DNA of 50,432 bases from JACKNG01 sp040904625 (GTDB lineage Bacteria > Pseudomonadota > Gammaproteobacteria > Ga0077536), in assembly GCA_040904625.1 (NCBI GenBank), contig JBBDTC010000071.1:1-50432 (forward strand), read 5' to 3'. Below are positions 41,391-50,375 of this stretch, piece after piece (the first letter of the stretch is position 1; every line of letters begins with the position of its first letter). A model generated the notes under the pieces. It made no database searches. It was not told where the DNA came from and was given only the letters and a program-made list of their open reading frames with translations. Both the position numbers and the translations under genes were made by a program.

Positions 41391-42569
41391 TCAAGGGGTA
41401 CTCAGCGTATAGCCCCGCAGCGTCCGGGAAAAATCCTGCAACGCGGCGATACCGGTGCGCTCGGCCTGCAGGCACCACTCCTGCAATAAGGCCAGGAGCT
41501 TTTCGCGACTGACGCTGCGCTGCTCGTAGATCGCCTGTAACTGCTGCCCGAAACGATAGACCACGGCCAACGACGTATTCAGGGTGAGCGCTTCCTCGAG
41601 CGCGCCACGCTCGCGCTCATCGAGCCGTTCGTCGGCCCGCACCATGAGCTGTGCCACCGGTTCGAGCTTGCCGCGCAGTTCTCCGTCCGCATTGCGCACT
41701 TCCTCGCGATGTACGCGCTTGACGACCATGCGCCCGTAGTCGGCCATGATGTGGAGCCGGTTGCTGACCACGGCCTTGAGCGTCTCGAAATCCGGCGCCG
41801 GTTTGGCCGCATCGACGATGGGGCGCTGCGGGGCGATCGTACGTACCCGGGCCAGGCCGAGCGTTTCCATGATCCGGATATAAAGCCAGCCGATGTCGAA
41901 TTCCCACGGCTTTACCGAAAATTTTGCCGAACTGCCGAAAGCATGATGGTTGTTGTGAAGCTCCTCGCCGCCGATGATGATCCCCCACGGGCTGATATTG
42001 GTCGACGCATCCGGCGTCTCGAAATTGCGGTAGCCGCGCCAATGCGCCACGCCATTGATGATCCCCGCCGCGAAAAAAGGGATCCATGCCATCTGCACCG
42101 CACTGATGGTCAATCCGAGCGGTCCGAACAACACGATGTTGGTGATAAACATCAAGGTGACGCCGATATTGGGATGGGTGCCGTAGACGTGCCGTTCGAG
42201 CCAGTCGTCGGGCGTGCCGAAACCGTATTGCTCGACGGTGGCACGGTTGTGCGCGTTCTCGCGATACAGTTCGGCGCCCTCGAGCAGGACTTTGCGGATG
42301 CCGTGTACGACCGGGCTGTGCGGGTCGTCCGCGGTCTCCACAGCCGCATGATGCTTGCGATGGACGGCCGTCCACTCCCGCGTGTTCATGCCCGTGGTCA
42401 GCCACAACCAGAAGCGCAGGAAATGGGTCACGACAGGGTGCAGATCGACCGCCCGGTGCGCCTGGTGCCGATGCAGGTATATCGTCACCGCGACGATCGT
42501 GATGTGGGTATAGGTCAGCGCCACCAGCAGGTATCCCCACCAGGGCAGCTGTATCAGGCCTTGCAACAT
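41391..42569 (-). CDS. Membrane fatty acid (acyl-CoA delta-9 type) desaturase
   Basis: A 392-residue di-iron desaturase. The three histidine boxes are HRHQAH, HRKHHA and HNNHHAF, the pattern of stearoyl-CoA-type delta-9 desaturases. About four membrane helices flank the boxes. The last ~110 residues are a charged helical tail. It would introduce a double bond into acyl chains to keep membranes fluid. ATG 42569 has GGGAG seven bases upstream and is preferred to 42614. Confidence 0.92.
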   Translation of the reverse strand: MLQGLIQLPWWGYLLVALTYTHITIVAVTIYLHRHQAHRAVDLHPVVTHFLRFWLWLTTGMNTREWTAVHRKHHAAVETADDPHSPVVHGIRKVLLEGAELYRENAHNRATVEQYGFGTPDDWLERHVYGTHPNIGVTLMFITNIVLFGPLGLTISAVQMAWIPFFAAGIINGVAHWRGYRNFETPDASTNISPWGIIIGGEELHNNHHAFGSSAKFSVKPWEFDIGWLYIRIMETLGLARVRTIAPQRPIVDAAKPAPDFETLKAVVSNRLHIMADYGRMVVKRVHREEVRNADGELRGKLEPVAQLMVRADERLDERERGALEEALTLNTSLAVVYRFGQQLQAIYEQRSVSREKLLALLQEWCLQAERTGIAALQDFSRTLRGYTLSTP

Positions 42570-42687
42570 ATCGTCTCCCGTCCAGTCCAGCGCTTGTGCA
42601 CTGTAAACCGACACCGAGAATCGGGTGTCGATGGATTGTAAATTTTCGTCAACGCGGCGCCGCGCGCGCCGCTCGTCTGCATGAGCA

Positions 42688-44631
42688 CTAGGACAAGCGT
42701 TCCAGGTGAAGGTTGCCGACGTCGTCGCATGCGCCCCCCCAGCCCTTGTCGATGTGCGTGGTTGCGATCATATCGCAGATGATGGCCGGACCCGTGATCC
42801 GCCGTCCATGGGCGAGTTCAGCGCGAGCATGGATCGGCGTCGCCGTCGCCGCCGCGGAGAAATTGGCCGCTGGCATATCGAGCGCGGACAGCGCTGTCGT
42901 GCTCCCCGCGACGTCCAGCGCGACGCGCACATTGACCAGTTCCACCGGAGCGTCCAGACGATGTCCGTAGCGCTGTTCATGAGCCTCATGGAATGCCCTT
43001 GCGACTGACTCCGGCGCCGACCAGGGCAGCGTCAGAGCGAAGGATTGTCCGACGTAGCAGACGTCCACCGACAAACAGCTGAGAATGGCCTCTTCGGTAT
43101 GTCCTTCCCTGATCAGCGCTGCCTTGCCGGGGGCGGCGACCGCTTCGAACATGGCCGCAGCAGCGGCCGCCGATACCGACAGCAAAGGTAAACGGACCGT
43201 GTGCGAGAGACGGCGCCCCGGGCGGGCGACAACCATACCCAGCGCGGACAGGACGCCGGCGGCTGCTGGCACCAGCGCCCGGCGCATACCCAGTACGTCG
43301 GCCAGTGCGCACACGTGCAGCCCGCCCGCACCACCGAAGGAAACCAGGGAGAAATCGCGTGGATCGATGCCGCGCTCGACGGAAATGACACGCAGCGCCT
43401 GTGCCATGTGCTCATTGGCGATAGCGATCACCCCCTGGGCCGCGGTTTCCGCCGAGTCTGCACCGAGGGCGCGCGCGAGGCGCGTCAGGGCGTCACGCGC
43501 TGCTGCCGCATCGAGTTTCAAACGACCACCGAGCTCGAGTGCCGCCGGCATGCGCCCGAGGACCACGTTGGCATCAGTGACGGTCGCCGACTCCCCGCCC
43601 TGCCCGTAGCAGGCCGGGCCCGGCTGCGCCCCGGCGGATTCCGGCCCGACATGCAGCACGCCACCGGCATCGACCACGGCAATCGAGCCGCCGCCGGCGC
43701 CGATGGTATGCATGTCGACCATCGGCACCGCGACCGGATAAGGTCCGATCGTGCCCTCGCTGGTGAGGGCGATGTCGCCGTCGATGAGCGCGACATCGGT
43801 GGATGTCCCGCCCATATCGAAGCTCATGATGCGCTCGTGACCGGACGCCACGGCGATGTGCCGCGCACCGGTCAAACCGCCCGCCGGGCCGGACAGGAGC
43901 AGATTGACGGCACGCCGCGCGGCAAACGCCGGCTCGGCGGTGACCCCCGAACTCTGCATGATACTGAGCGGCGCCGGCGCCAAAGCCGTGGCGAGGCGTT
44001 CGAGATAACGTTGCATGACCGGACCCGTCGCCGCATTCAGCCAGGTCGCCATGCCGCGCTCGTACTCGCGGTACTCCGGCAGAATCTCGCTCGAACGACT
44101 GACGAATGAATCGGCCGGCAGGCGGGTGGCGATTTCGCGTTCAAAGCGATCGTCGAGAAAAGAAAACAACAGGCTGACCGCAACGGCCTGTGGCTCGAGC
44201 TCTTCGATGGCAGCGACGAGCGCCTGCATATCGGCTTCGGTGAGGGTGTCGATCACCTCACCGTCCGCACCCAGTCGACCGCCGGTCTCGAGGCACAGCG
44301 TTGCCGGCACCGGCGGCGGGACCGCTCGCGGCATCAACTCATAGAGCTTGGCGCGGGCCTGGCGGGCAATCGTCAAAATATCGCCGAAGCCGCGATTGGT
44401 CACGAAAACGACGCGCGCGCCCTTGCCCTCGAGCAGGGTATTGGTCGCAACGGTCGAACCGTGCACGATGCGCGCGGCATCGAGCGGTACCTCGAGTGCA
44501 CGCAGGCCGGCCATGATCGCGTCGTCGGGGGCCTGCGGTGTCGACAGCTCTTTGTGCACGCGACACGATGCACCGTCCCAGGCGACGAAATCGGTGAAGG
44601 TTCCGCCCGTATCGATACCAATGATCATCAT
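42688..44631 (-). CDS. Hydantoinase/oxoprolinase family protein (HyuA type)
   Basis: A 647-residue ATP-dependent HyuA/OplA subunit. The actin-like ATP site IGIDTGGTFTDFVAWDG opens the protein. HGSTVATNTLLEGKGARV, SFDMGGTSTDVALIDG and IGAGGGSIAVVDAGG follow, with the C-terminal hydantoinase region after that. HyuA usually works with a HyuB partner on N-methylhydantoin, 5-oxoproline or acetone; no hyuB is in the window, so the substrate is open. Divergent from the ABC operon with 67 bp between starts. Confidence 0.88.
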   Translation of the reverse strand: MMIIGIDTGGTFTDFVAWDGASCRVHKELSTPQAPDDAIMAGLRALEVPLDAARIVHGSTVATNTLLEGKGARVVFVTNRGFGDILTIARQARAKLYELMPRAVPPPVPATLCLETGGRLGADGEVIDTLTEADMQALVAAIEELEPQAVAVSLLFSFLDDRFEREIATRLPADSFVSRSSEILPEYREYERGMATWLNAATGPVMQRYLERLATALAPAPLSIMQSSGVTAEPAFAARRAVNLLLSGPAGGLTGARHIAVASGHERIMSFDMGGTSTDVALIDGDIALTSEGTIGPYPVAVPMVDMHTIGAGGGSIAVVDAGGVLHVGPESAGAQPGPACYGQGGESATVTDANVVLGRMPAALELGGRLKLDAAAARDALTRLARALGADSAETAAQGVIAIANEHMAQALRVISVERGIDPRDFSLVSFGGAGGLHVCALADVLGMRRALVPAAAGVLSALGMVVARPGRRLSHTVRLPLLSVSAAAAAAMFEAVAAPGKAALIREGHTEEAILSCLSVDVCYVGQSFALTLPWSAPESVARAFHEAHEQRYGHRLDAPVELVNVRVALDVAGSTTALSALDMPAANFSAAATATPIHARAELAHGRRITGPAIICDMIATTHIDKGWGGACDDVGNLHLERLS

Positions 44632-44660
44632 CGCTGGGATTATCGCCGCTCAGACGCCGC

Positions 44661-44690
44661 TTGGCACCTGCCGGTCCGCTCGCGAATAAT
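44661..44690 (+). promoter_or_regulatory. Promoter of the ABC operon, possibly leaderless
   Basis: TTGGCA (44661-44666) and AATAAT (44685-44690) are 18 bp apart, each one base from consensus. The ATG starts only 9 bp after the -10 box and no ribosome site is present, so transcription may start at or next to the initiation codon. Confidence 0.5.
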
Positions 44691-44698
44691 AGCCGCCC

Positions 44699-45616
44699 AT
44701 GACTGATGACGTGCTGCTTGCGGCTCACGGCCTCGTCCGCAATTTCGGCCGTCACCAGGCCTTGTGCGGAATCGACCTCACGCTGCGCCGCGGCGAAGTA
44801 CTCGGCTTTCTCGGCCTCAATGGCGCCGGCAAGAGCACGGCCTTGCAGATCCTGGCCGGCGCGCTGGCGCGGCACGGTGGTGAAATCACCATCTGCGGCC
44901 ACGATCTCGAGCGTGCGCCGCGCGCTGCCCGTGCCGCGCTCGGCTTTTTGCCGCAGGTGCCGCCACTTTACGATGACATGCTGGTCGATGAGTATCTCGC
45001 GCTGTGTGGCCGCCTGCACGGCCTCGCCGGCGGCGCCCTGGCGACAGCGCTCGCCCGGGCACGGCAGCGTGCCGGGCTCGGCGACTGCGGCAATCGCCTC
45101 ATTCGTCATTTGTCGCAGGGCTTTCGCCAGCGCACCGGTATCGCCCAGGCGATCCTGCATGATCCGCCCGTGGTTCTCCTCGACGAACCCACGGCCGCCC
45201 TCGACCCGGCTCAGATCCGCGACGTCCGCGAGTTGATTCGTGATCTGGGCCGCCAGCACGCGGTACTGGTGTCGACCCATATCCTGCCCGAGGTACGCCT
45301 GCTGGCCAACCGCGTCATGATTCTTCACCAGGGGCACATCGTGCATGATGCGCCCGTGGGCGCCGCACTGGGGCCAGTACGGATCCGCTTCGCACACGAG
45401 CCGGCGCGTGCGGCCCTCATCGCCATCGCCGGCGTGCACCAGGCCCAACGCCTCGACGATGGCGCCTGGCTGCTCGACATAGACCAGCGACTGACGTCGG
45501 CCGAGACTATCGCAAGCAGTGCGGTGGCGGCGGGCTGGGGCGTGCGCGAACTCATCGCCGATTACGATGCGCTGGAGTATCTGTTCATGCGTCTCACCGC
45601 CGGAGGCAGCGCATGA
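44699..45616 (+). CDS. ABC transporter ATP-binding protein (GldA-like)
   Basis: A 305-residue ABC ATPase. Walker A GLNGAGKSTALQ is near residue 42, the signature LSQGFRQRTGIAQAIL near residue 138 and Walker B VVLLDEPTAALDP near residue 158; an H-loop follows in STHILPEV. A C-terminal extension of ~80 residues is typical of ABC-2/Gld/NatA-type exporters. It forms an operon with a permease and a GldG-like protein through 4-bp overlaps. The substrate is unknown. Confidence 0.92.
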   Translation: MTDDVLLAAHGLVRNFGRHQALCGIDLTLRRGEVLGFLGLNGAGKSTALQILAGALARHGGEITICGHDLERAPRAARAALGFLPQVPPLYDDMLVDEYLALCGRLHGLAGGALATALARARQRAGLGDCGNRLIRHLSQGFRQRTGIAQAILHDPPVVLLDEPTAALDPAQIRDVRELIRDLGRQHAVLVSTHILPEVRLLANRVMILHQGHIVHDAPVGAALGPVRIRFAHEPARAALIAIAGVHQAQRLDDGAWLLDIDQRLTSAETIASSAVAAGWGVRELIADYDALEYLFMRLTAGGSA

Positions 45617-46356
45617 GCGGCGCGCGCGCCATAGCAGTGAGCGAGGTGCGCCGCCAGTTTCGCCGCCCGCTGACCTGGTTCGTGCTGGCGGTTGGCGAAG
45701 GGGCGATGGCGGTGTTCTACATGTTGCTCGTGATCCGCTACCTCGAACACCAAGCCGCGCTGCGCGGCGCCGGCGTTACGGCCGAGATTCTCACGCCTTA
45801 TTTCATCAGCGCCAATCTGTCCATCCTGCTCGCCGCCCCCCTCATCAGCATGGCCAGCATCGCCGGTGACCGCGAGAACGGTCTCTTGCGGTTTCTCTAT
45901 TCAGCGCCGCTGTCGGCCTGCGGCATCGTCGTCGGCAAACTGGTCGGTGTGATGAGCCTGGCCGGCGCCTACGCGGCGCTGATCGCTCTTATCCCGCTGA
46001 CCTTGTTCTGGGGCGCCCCTGTCGACACCGGAGTCTATGCCGCCAACCTTCTCGGCTTCGGCTTGTTCACCCTCATGCATGTCTGTCTTGGTGTGCTCGC
46101 CTCGGCGCTGATGCGTACGCCCCTCGCTGCCGCGCTCCTGAGCCTCGCCATCGGACTCGGTCTGTGGCTCGTCGACTGGGCCAGCCGGCTCGATCCGCAG
46201 GCAACGCTGGTCGGCACCTGGTCGACCCTGGGGCGCCTGCGTGGCTTTGCCCAAGGCCTGATCAACAGCGCCGACATCGTCTATTTCGCAGCCTCGAGCG
46301 CGCTTTGCATCGGCCTCGCCTGCGTCGCGCTCGCCACTGAGCGGAAGGCGACATGA
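45613..46356 (+). CDS. ABC-2 type permease (GldF-like)
   Basis: A 247-residue membrane protein with about six hydrophobic helices. These include FVLAVGEGAMAVFYMLLVI, LSILLAAPLISMASIAG and LALSAAL-like segments near the end. IAGDRENGLLRFLYSAPLS is the typical cytoplasmic loop of ABC-2 permeases next to GldA. It overlaps both neighbours by 4 bp. Confidence 0.9.
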   Translation: MSGARAIAVSEVRRQFRRPLTWFVLAVGEGAMAVFYMLLVIRYLEHQAALRGAGVTAEILTPYFISANLSILLAAPLISMASIAGDRENGLLRFLYSAPLSACGIVVGKLVGVMSLAGAYAALIALIPLTLFWGAPVDTGVYAANLLGFGLFTLMHVCLGVLASALMRTPLAAALLSLAIGLGLWLVDWASRLDPQATLVGTWSTLGRLRGFAQGLINSADIVYFAASSALCIGLACVALATERKAT

Positions 46357-47669
46357 AATCCCACGCGGCGGGTATTGTACGAATGCTGCTCGTTGTCGCG
46401 GCGGCGATCGCGGTCATCGGCCTTGCCGACCGCCACATCCGGGTGATCGACGTCTCACGCGATGCACGCAACTCGCTCACTGAACAAAGCGCGGCGGTGC
46501 TCGAGTTGTTGTCGGGCCTCGTCGACGTCCATGTCGTAATCCCACCGGATGCGCCGGTGGCGCGTGCGGTCGCCGATTTCTTTGCACGCTACCAACGTCA
46601 CAAGGCCGATTTCGACGTGCACTTCGTCGATCCCAAGGTCGACCTCGAACAGCTACGACAGCTTGCGGCCAACCCGGGCGAGATCGTCATCCGACACGGC
46701 GGTCGCAGTGAACGCCTGACCGAACTCAGTGAAGCTCACACGACCAACGCGCTCGCCCGCCTCGCCCGCGGCACCGAACGCTACATCACCTTCCTGTCTG
46801 CCAACGGTGAGCGGCAGGTGACACGCGATGCCAATCACGACCTGACCAGCTTCGGCCGTCATCTGAAACAGCGCGGACTGGCCGTGCACGAATTCGCTCT
46901 CGATACCTATGATGCGATTCCGGACAACACTGCCGTGCTGGTCATCGCATCGCCGGCCGTGGCCTACACGGTCGGCGAACTCGATGCCATCAACCGCTAT
47001 GTCGCGCGCGGCGGCAACCTGCTGTGGTTATCAGAGCCGGATCAGCCCGCGGCGCTGAGTGCGCTCGGCCGCGCACTCGGAGTCGAACACCTGCCGGGGA
47101 CCATCGTCGATCCGATCGGGCTTACCAAGCTGCGCAATCCGGCCTATGCGGTTGCGGTCGATTTTGCATCGCACGCCGTGACCGAGGGTTTCAACCAGAC
47201 GCTGGCGCTGCCGTTTGCCGCGGCGCTGGCACCCGCCCCCAATATCGACTGGCAGGCAACGGCTGTCGCCCGCACCGGACCGGAAGCATGGACTGAGACC
47301 GGCCCCTATTCCGGCAACGTCGGTTTCGATGCGGACGACGAAGTGCGGGGCGCACTGACGCTGGTGCTGGCACTCAGCAAATCACGGATCGGCGGCGGTG
47401 AGCAACGCGTCATCATTGTCGGCGACGGCGATTTTCTCTCCAATGCCTTTGTCGCCAATCTGGGTAACCAGGAATTCGGCCGCCGGCTGATCGAGTGGTT
47501 GGCCGCCGACGATGCGCTGATCGATATCGCGGGCGATACGGTGCCCGATGGCTTGCTCGATTTGGCGCTATGGCAGCGCGTGACGCTGTTTCTCTTCTTC
47601 GCCGTGGCGCTGCCGCTCGGGCTGGCCGCGAACGGTGCGCTGTACTGGTGGCGCCGCCGGCATGCCTGA
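46353..47669 (+). CDS. GldG-like ABC transporter auxiliary protein
   Basis: A 438-residue protein with one N-terminal membrane helix (MLLVVAAAIAVIGLA). It is followed by a large periplasmic region starting DVSRDARNSLTEQSAAVL and a C-terminal helix (VTLFLFFAVALPLGLAANGALYWW). This is the GldG / DUF4350-like layout of proteins encoded with GldA and GldF. In Bacteroidetes the trio serves gliding; in proteobacteria the role is not known. The end overlaps mutM by 8 bp. Confidence 0.86.
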   Translation: MKSHAAGIVRMLLVVAAAIAVIGLADRHIRVIDVSRDARNSLTEQSAAVLELLSGLVDVHVVIPPDAPVARAVADFFARYQRHKADFDVHFVDPKVDLEQLRQLAANPGEIVIRHGGRSERLTELSEAHTTNALARLARGTERYITFLSANGERQVTRDANHDLTSFGRHLKQRGLAVHEFALDTYDAIPDNTAVLVIASPAVAYTVGELDAINRYVARGGNLLWLSEPDQPAALSALGRALGVEHLPGTIVDPIGLTKLRNPAYAVAVDFASHAVTEGFNQTLALPFAAALAPAPNIDWQATAVARTGPEAWTETGPYSGNVGFDADDEVRGALTLVLALSKSRIGGGEQRVIIVGDGDFLSNAFVANLGNQEFGRRLIEWLAADDALIDIAGDTVPDGLLDLALWQRVTLFLFFAVALPLGLAANGALYWWRRRHA

Positions 47670-48477
47670 GCTACCCGAAGTCGAAACCACGCGTCGGGGC
47701 ATCGCGCCGCTGCTCGGCGGGCGGCGGGTTCGCGCCGTCTACGTCCACGAACCGCGCCTGCGCCAGGCGGTACCGGGAAACCTGCCGAGCGTGCTCACCG
47801 GCCAGCGCCTGCTCGATGTGCAACGACGCGCCAAGTACCTGTTGTTTCGTTTCGAGGGCGGCACGCTGCTCGTCCATCTCGGCATGTCGGGCAGCCTGCG
47901 AGTGGTCGATGCGGCGCAGCCGCGACTACCCCACGACCATGTCGAAATCGACTTCGGCCCGCGTCGGATGCTGCGCCTGCGGGATCCACGACGCTTCGGG
48001 CTGATGGTGTGGACGGTCGACGACCCGGCGCGACACTCTTTGCTCGCGACACTCGGTCCGGAGCCCTTCGACGAGGGTTTCTCGGCCGCTTATCTGCACG
48101 CACTCGGCCATGGCCGGCGCGGCGCGGTCAAGAACTTCATCATGGACGCCCACGTGGTGGTCGGAGTGGGTAATATCTACGCAGCCGAGGCGCTGTTCCG
48201 GGCCGGCATCCACCCGGCACGGGCAGCCGGACGTATCAGTCTCATCCGTTACGCCCTGCTCGTCGCGCACGTGCGCAGCGTCCTGGCCGAGGCCATCGAG
48301 GCTGGCGGCACGACGCTGCGCGATTTCGTCCGCAACGACGGAGAACCGGGCTACTTCCGCCATAACCTGCTGGTTTACGGCCGTCGCGGCCAGCCCTGCA
48401 CGATCTGCGGCAAGGCCGTACGGCTGCGCGTCATCGGCCAGCGCTCGAGCTTTTACTGCGCGAGCTGTCAACGCTGA
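47662..48477 (+). CDS. mutM: Formamidopyrimidine-DNA glycosylase
   Basis: A 271-residue Fpg that removes 8-oxoguanine. The catalytic N-terminal PELPEVET is intact after Met removal, and AKYLLFRF with the catalytic Lys (~58) is present. So are NIYAAEALFRAGIHP, the H2TH region and a C-terminal zinc finger CTICGKAVR...YCASCQR. It overlaps the GldG-like gene by 8 bp, so its expression is tied to that operon. Its 3' end overlaps the convergent ggt gene by 47 bp. Confidence 0.96.
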   Translation: MPELPEVETTRRGIAPLLGGRRVRAVYVHEPRLRQAVPGNLPSVLTGQRLLDVQRRAKYLLFRFEGGTLLVHLGMSGSLRVVDAAQPRLPHDHVEIDFGPRRMLRLRDPRRFGLMVWTVDDPARHSLLATLGPEPFDEGFSAAYLHALGHGRRGAVKNFIMDAHVVVGVGNIYAAEALFRAGIHPARAAGRISLIRYALLVAHVRSVLAEAIEAGGTTLRDFVRNDGEPGYFRHNLLVYGRRGQPCTICGKAVRLRVIGQRSSFYCASCQR

Positions 48478-50173
48478 GAGACTGCTGTCCGGGCCATACG
48501 GCCGAGCCACCCTCACCACGGGGATCGCTGGCCGCTTCGACCCGGCCGGTTTCCCGGTCCCACAGGATTGCTTGCATATTGCCGTAATTGCGCGAAACCT
48601 CGTTCAGGGTATGCCCCATGGCGCGCAGGGCCGCGGCCAACCCCGGCTCGAATCCACCCGACTCGAACTGAACTTCATCGGGTAGATATTGGTGGTGGTA
48701 GCGCACCGCGCTTACCCAATCCGTGGCTGGCGCGCCGCGCGCGAATTCGAGCGCCCCGATCAGCACCATGGAGATGATGCGGCTACCGCCCGGCGTCCCC
48801 AATACGCCGACACGGGATTCACTTTCCAGGAAAGTTGGGGTCATGCTCGACAGTGGGCGCTTACCTGGCGCGATCGCATTGGCACCTGCACCGACCAGGC
48901 CATAGGTATTCGGGGTGAGTGGGCGAGCCGAGAAATCGTCCATCTCGTTGTTGAGCACGACCCCGGTGCCAAGCGGCATGACGGTCGACCCGAACGGCGT
49001 ATTGATACTGAGCGTCGCGGCAACCCGATTGCCAGCGCTATCGAGGACGGAGAAGTGGGTCGTATCACGGCCCTCGGGTTTGGCGCCGATCGGCGGCAGT
49101 GCCGTGCTCGGGGTCGCGCGACCGAGGTCGAGATCGCGGGCGAGCCAGTCCGCGTAATCCTTGTCGAGCAGCTGATCGACGGGAATGGGGGTGAAATCCG
49201 GATCGCCCAGAAAATCGGCGCGATCGCGATAGGCGCGTCGCATCGCTTCGACCACGGCGTGCACACGTCTGGCCGGTTCGAATTCCTCTAGATCGAAGCG
49301 CTCGAGGATATTGAGCGCTTCGATTAGAACAATGCCGCCGGAAGACGGCGGCGGCGCGGACACCACGCGGATGCCACGGTATTGCCCGATGACCGGCGCC
49401 CGCTTCCGGATTCGGTAGCCGGCAAGGTCGGCAAGCGTCCACACGCCCCCCGCTGCGCGAGCCCCTGCCACCAGTTGCTCGGCGAGCGTACCCCGGTAGA
49501 AACTGTCGGCGCCGTCGGCGGCTATTTGCTCCAGAGTTCGGGCAAGGTCCGGCTGCACGATGCGCGTACCGGGCTCGGGCGGTCGGCCGTCGACCAGAAA
49601 AACGGCAGCCGCCTCCGGCGACCCGGCCAAGGCCGCCTGACGATACCCGGCCATCATCTGATATCGCGCACCGCTCTCGAAGCCGCCGCGGGCGAGGGCG
49701 ATGGCGGGCGCCAGACTCTCGGCCAGAGGCAGGCGACCGTAAGTCGCGGCCAGATGGGCGAGCGCCGCCGGCAGCCCGGGAATGGCTGCCGCCAGGCCGC
49801 CGTTGAGTGAGCGCTCACGGACAAATTCGCCAGCCTCATCGAGGTACATGTCGGCGCTTGCCGCCGCCGGCGCTGTCTCGCGGGCATCGACGAACACATC
49901 ACTGCCGTCGGCCGCCCGATGAAGCAGGAAGAAACCACCGCCGCCGATGCCGGAACTGTAGGGTTCGACCACCGCCAGAGCCGCTGCCACGGCGACTGCG
50001 GCATCGAAGGCATTGCCCCCGGCATCGAGTATCCGGCGGCCCGCGGCTGTCGCGTCCGGATGTGCCGAAGCGACAGCGTGGCTGTCCGGGGTCTGTCCAA
50101 CGGCTGTCGCCGGCAGGATGGCAACGCTGACCAGCAGGCAAAAGCCCAGGCATCGATTAATCCATTGGGACAT
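48431..50173 (-). CDS. ggt: Gamma-glutamyltransferase
   Basis: A 580-residue secreted N-terminal nucleophile hydrolase that cleaves or transfers the gamma-glutamyl group of glutathione. A signal peptide (CLGFCLLVSVAILPATAVG) is followed by HPDATAAGRRILDAGGNAFDAA. The autoprocessing site is before Thr in RDTTHFSVLDSAGN, and glycine-rich GTPGGSRII lies in the small subunit. ATG 50173 has AGAGGATG upstream. The last ~20 residues (Ser-rich) extend into mutM and may be extra. A type I element ends 45 bp before its start. Confidence 0.92.
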   Translation of the reverse strand: MSQWINRCLGFCLLVSVAILPATAVGQTPDSHAVASAHPDATAAGRRILDAGGNAFDAAVAVAAALAVVEPYSSGIGGGGFFLLHRAADGSDVFVDARETAPAAASADMYLDEAGEFVRERSLNGGLAAAIPGLPAALAHLAATYGRLPLAESLAPAIALARGGFESGARYQMMAGYRQAALAGSPEAAAVFLVDGRPPEPGTRIVQPDLARTLEQIAADGADSFYRGTLAEQLVAGARAAGGVWTLADLAGYRIRKRAPVIGQYRGIRVVSAPPPSSGGIVLIEALNILERFDLEEFEPARRVHAVVEAMRRAYRDRADFLGDPDFTPIPVDQLLDKDYADWLARDLDLGRATPSTALPPIGAKPEGRDTTHFSVLDSAGNRVAATLSINTPFGSTVMPLGTGVVLNNEMDDFSARPLTPNTYGLVGAGANAIAPGKRPLSSMTPTFLESESRVGVLGTPGGSRIISMVLIGALEFARGAPATDWVSAVRYHHQYLPDEVQFESGGFEPGLAAALRAMGHTLNEVSRNYGNMQAILWDRETGRVEAASDPRGEGGSAVWPGQQSLSVDSSRSKSSSAGR

Positions 50174-50218
50174 AGTCAGGCATCCTCTGGTCATCGAGCG
50201 CCGCGGTCCACCGTCTAA

Positions 50219-50375
50219 GGGCCCGCCGCACAACAACTGAACTATTTGGAACGCCGATCCATCCCGTCTGGCGGCGTTGCTCGTCCGTTGAATAGAACCA
50301 CTATTCGCCTTCCTCGCGCCTTGCCAGCCGGGCGCCTCAACGCCCCAAATCGCCCAGTTATTCTGCGGCGGGCCC
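50219..50375 (-). repeat. Type I palindromic element, copy C (157 bp, inverted)
   Basis: On the minus strand it begins GGGCCCGCCGCAGAATAAC and ends GTGCGGCGGGCCC, with core GAATAG-TGGTT-CTATTC. Pairing extends to CTAAGGGCCC and GGGCCCTTAG including flanks. It points at ggt, 45 bp before the ATG, the same orientation to a downstream gene as the other copies. The last 57 bp of the window beyond it hold nothing I can identify. Confidence 0.93.

Noticed and set aside
43201..44109. Plus-strand frame opposite hyuA
   Set aside because: Arg/His-rich shadow; hyuA motifs are intact on the other strand.
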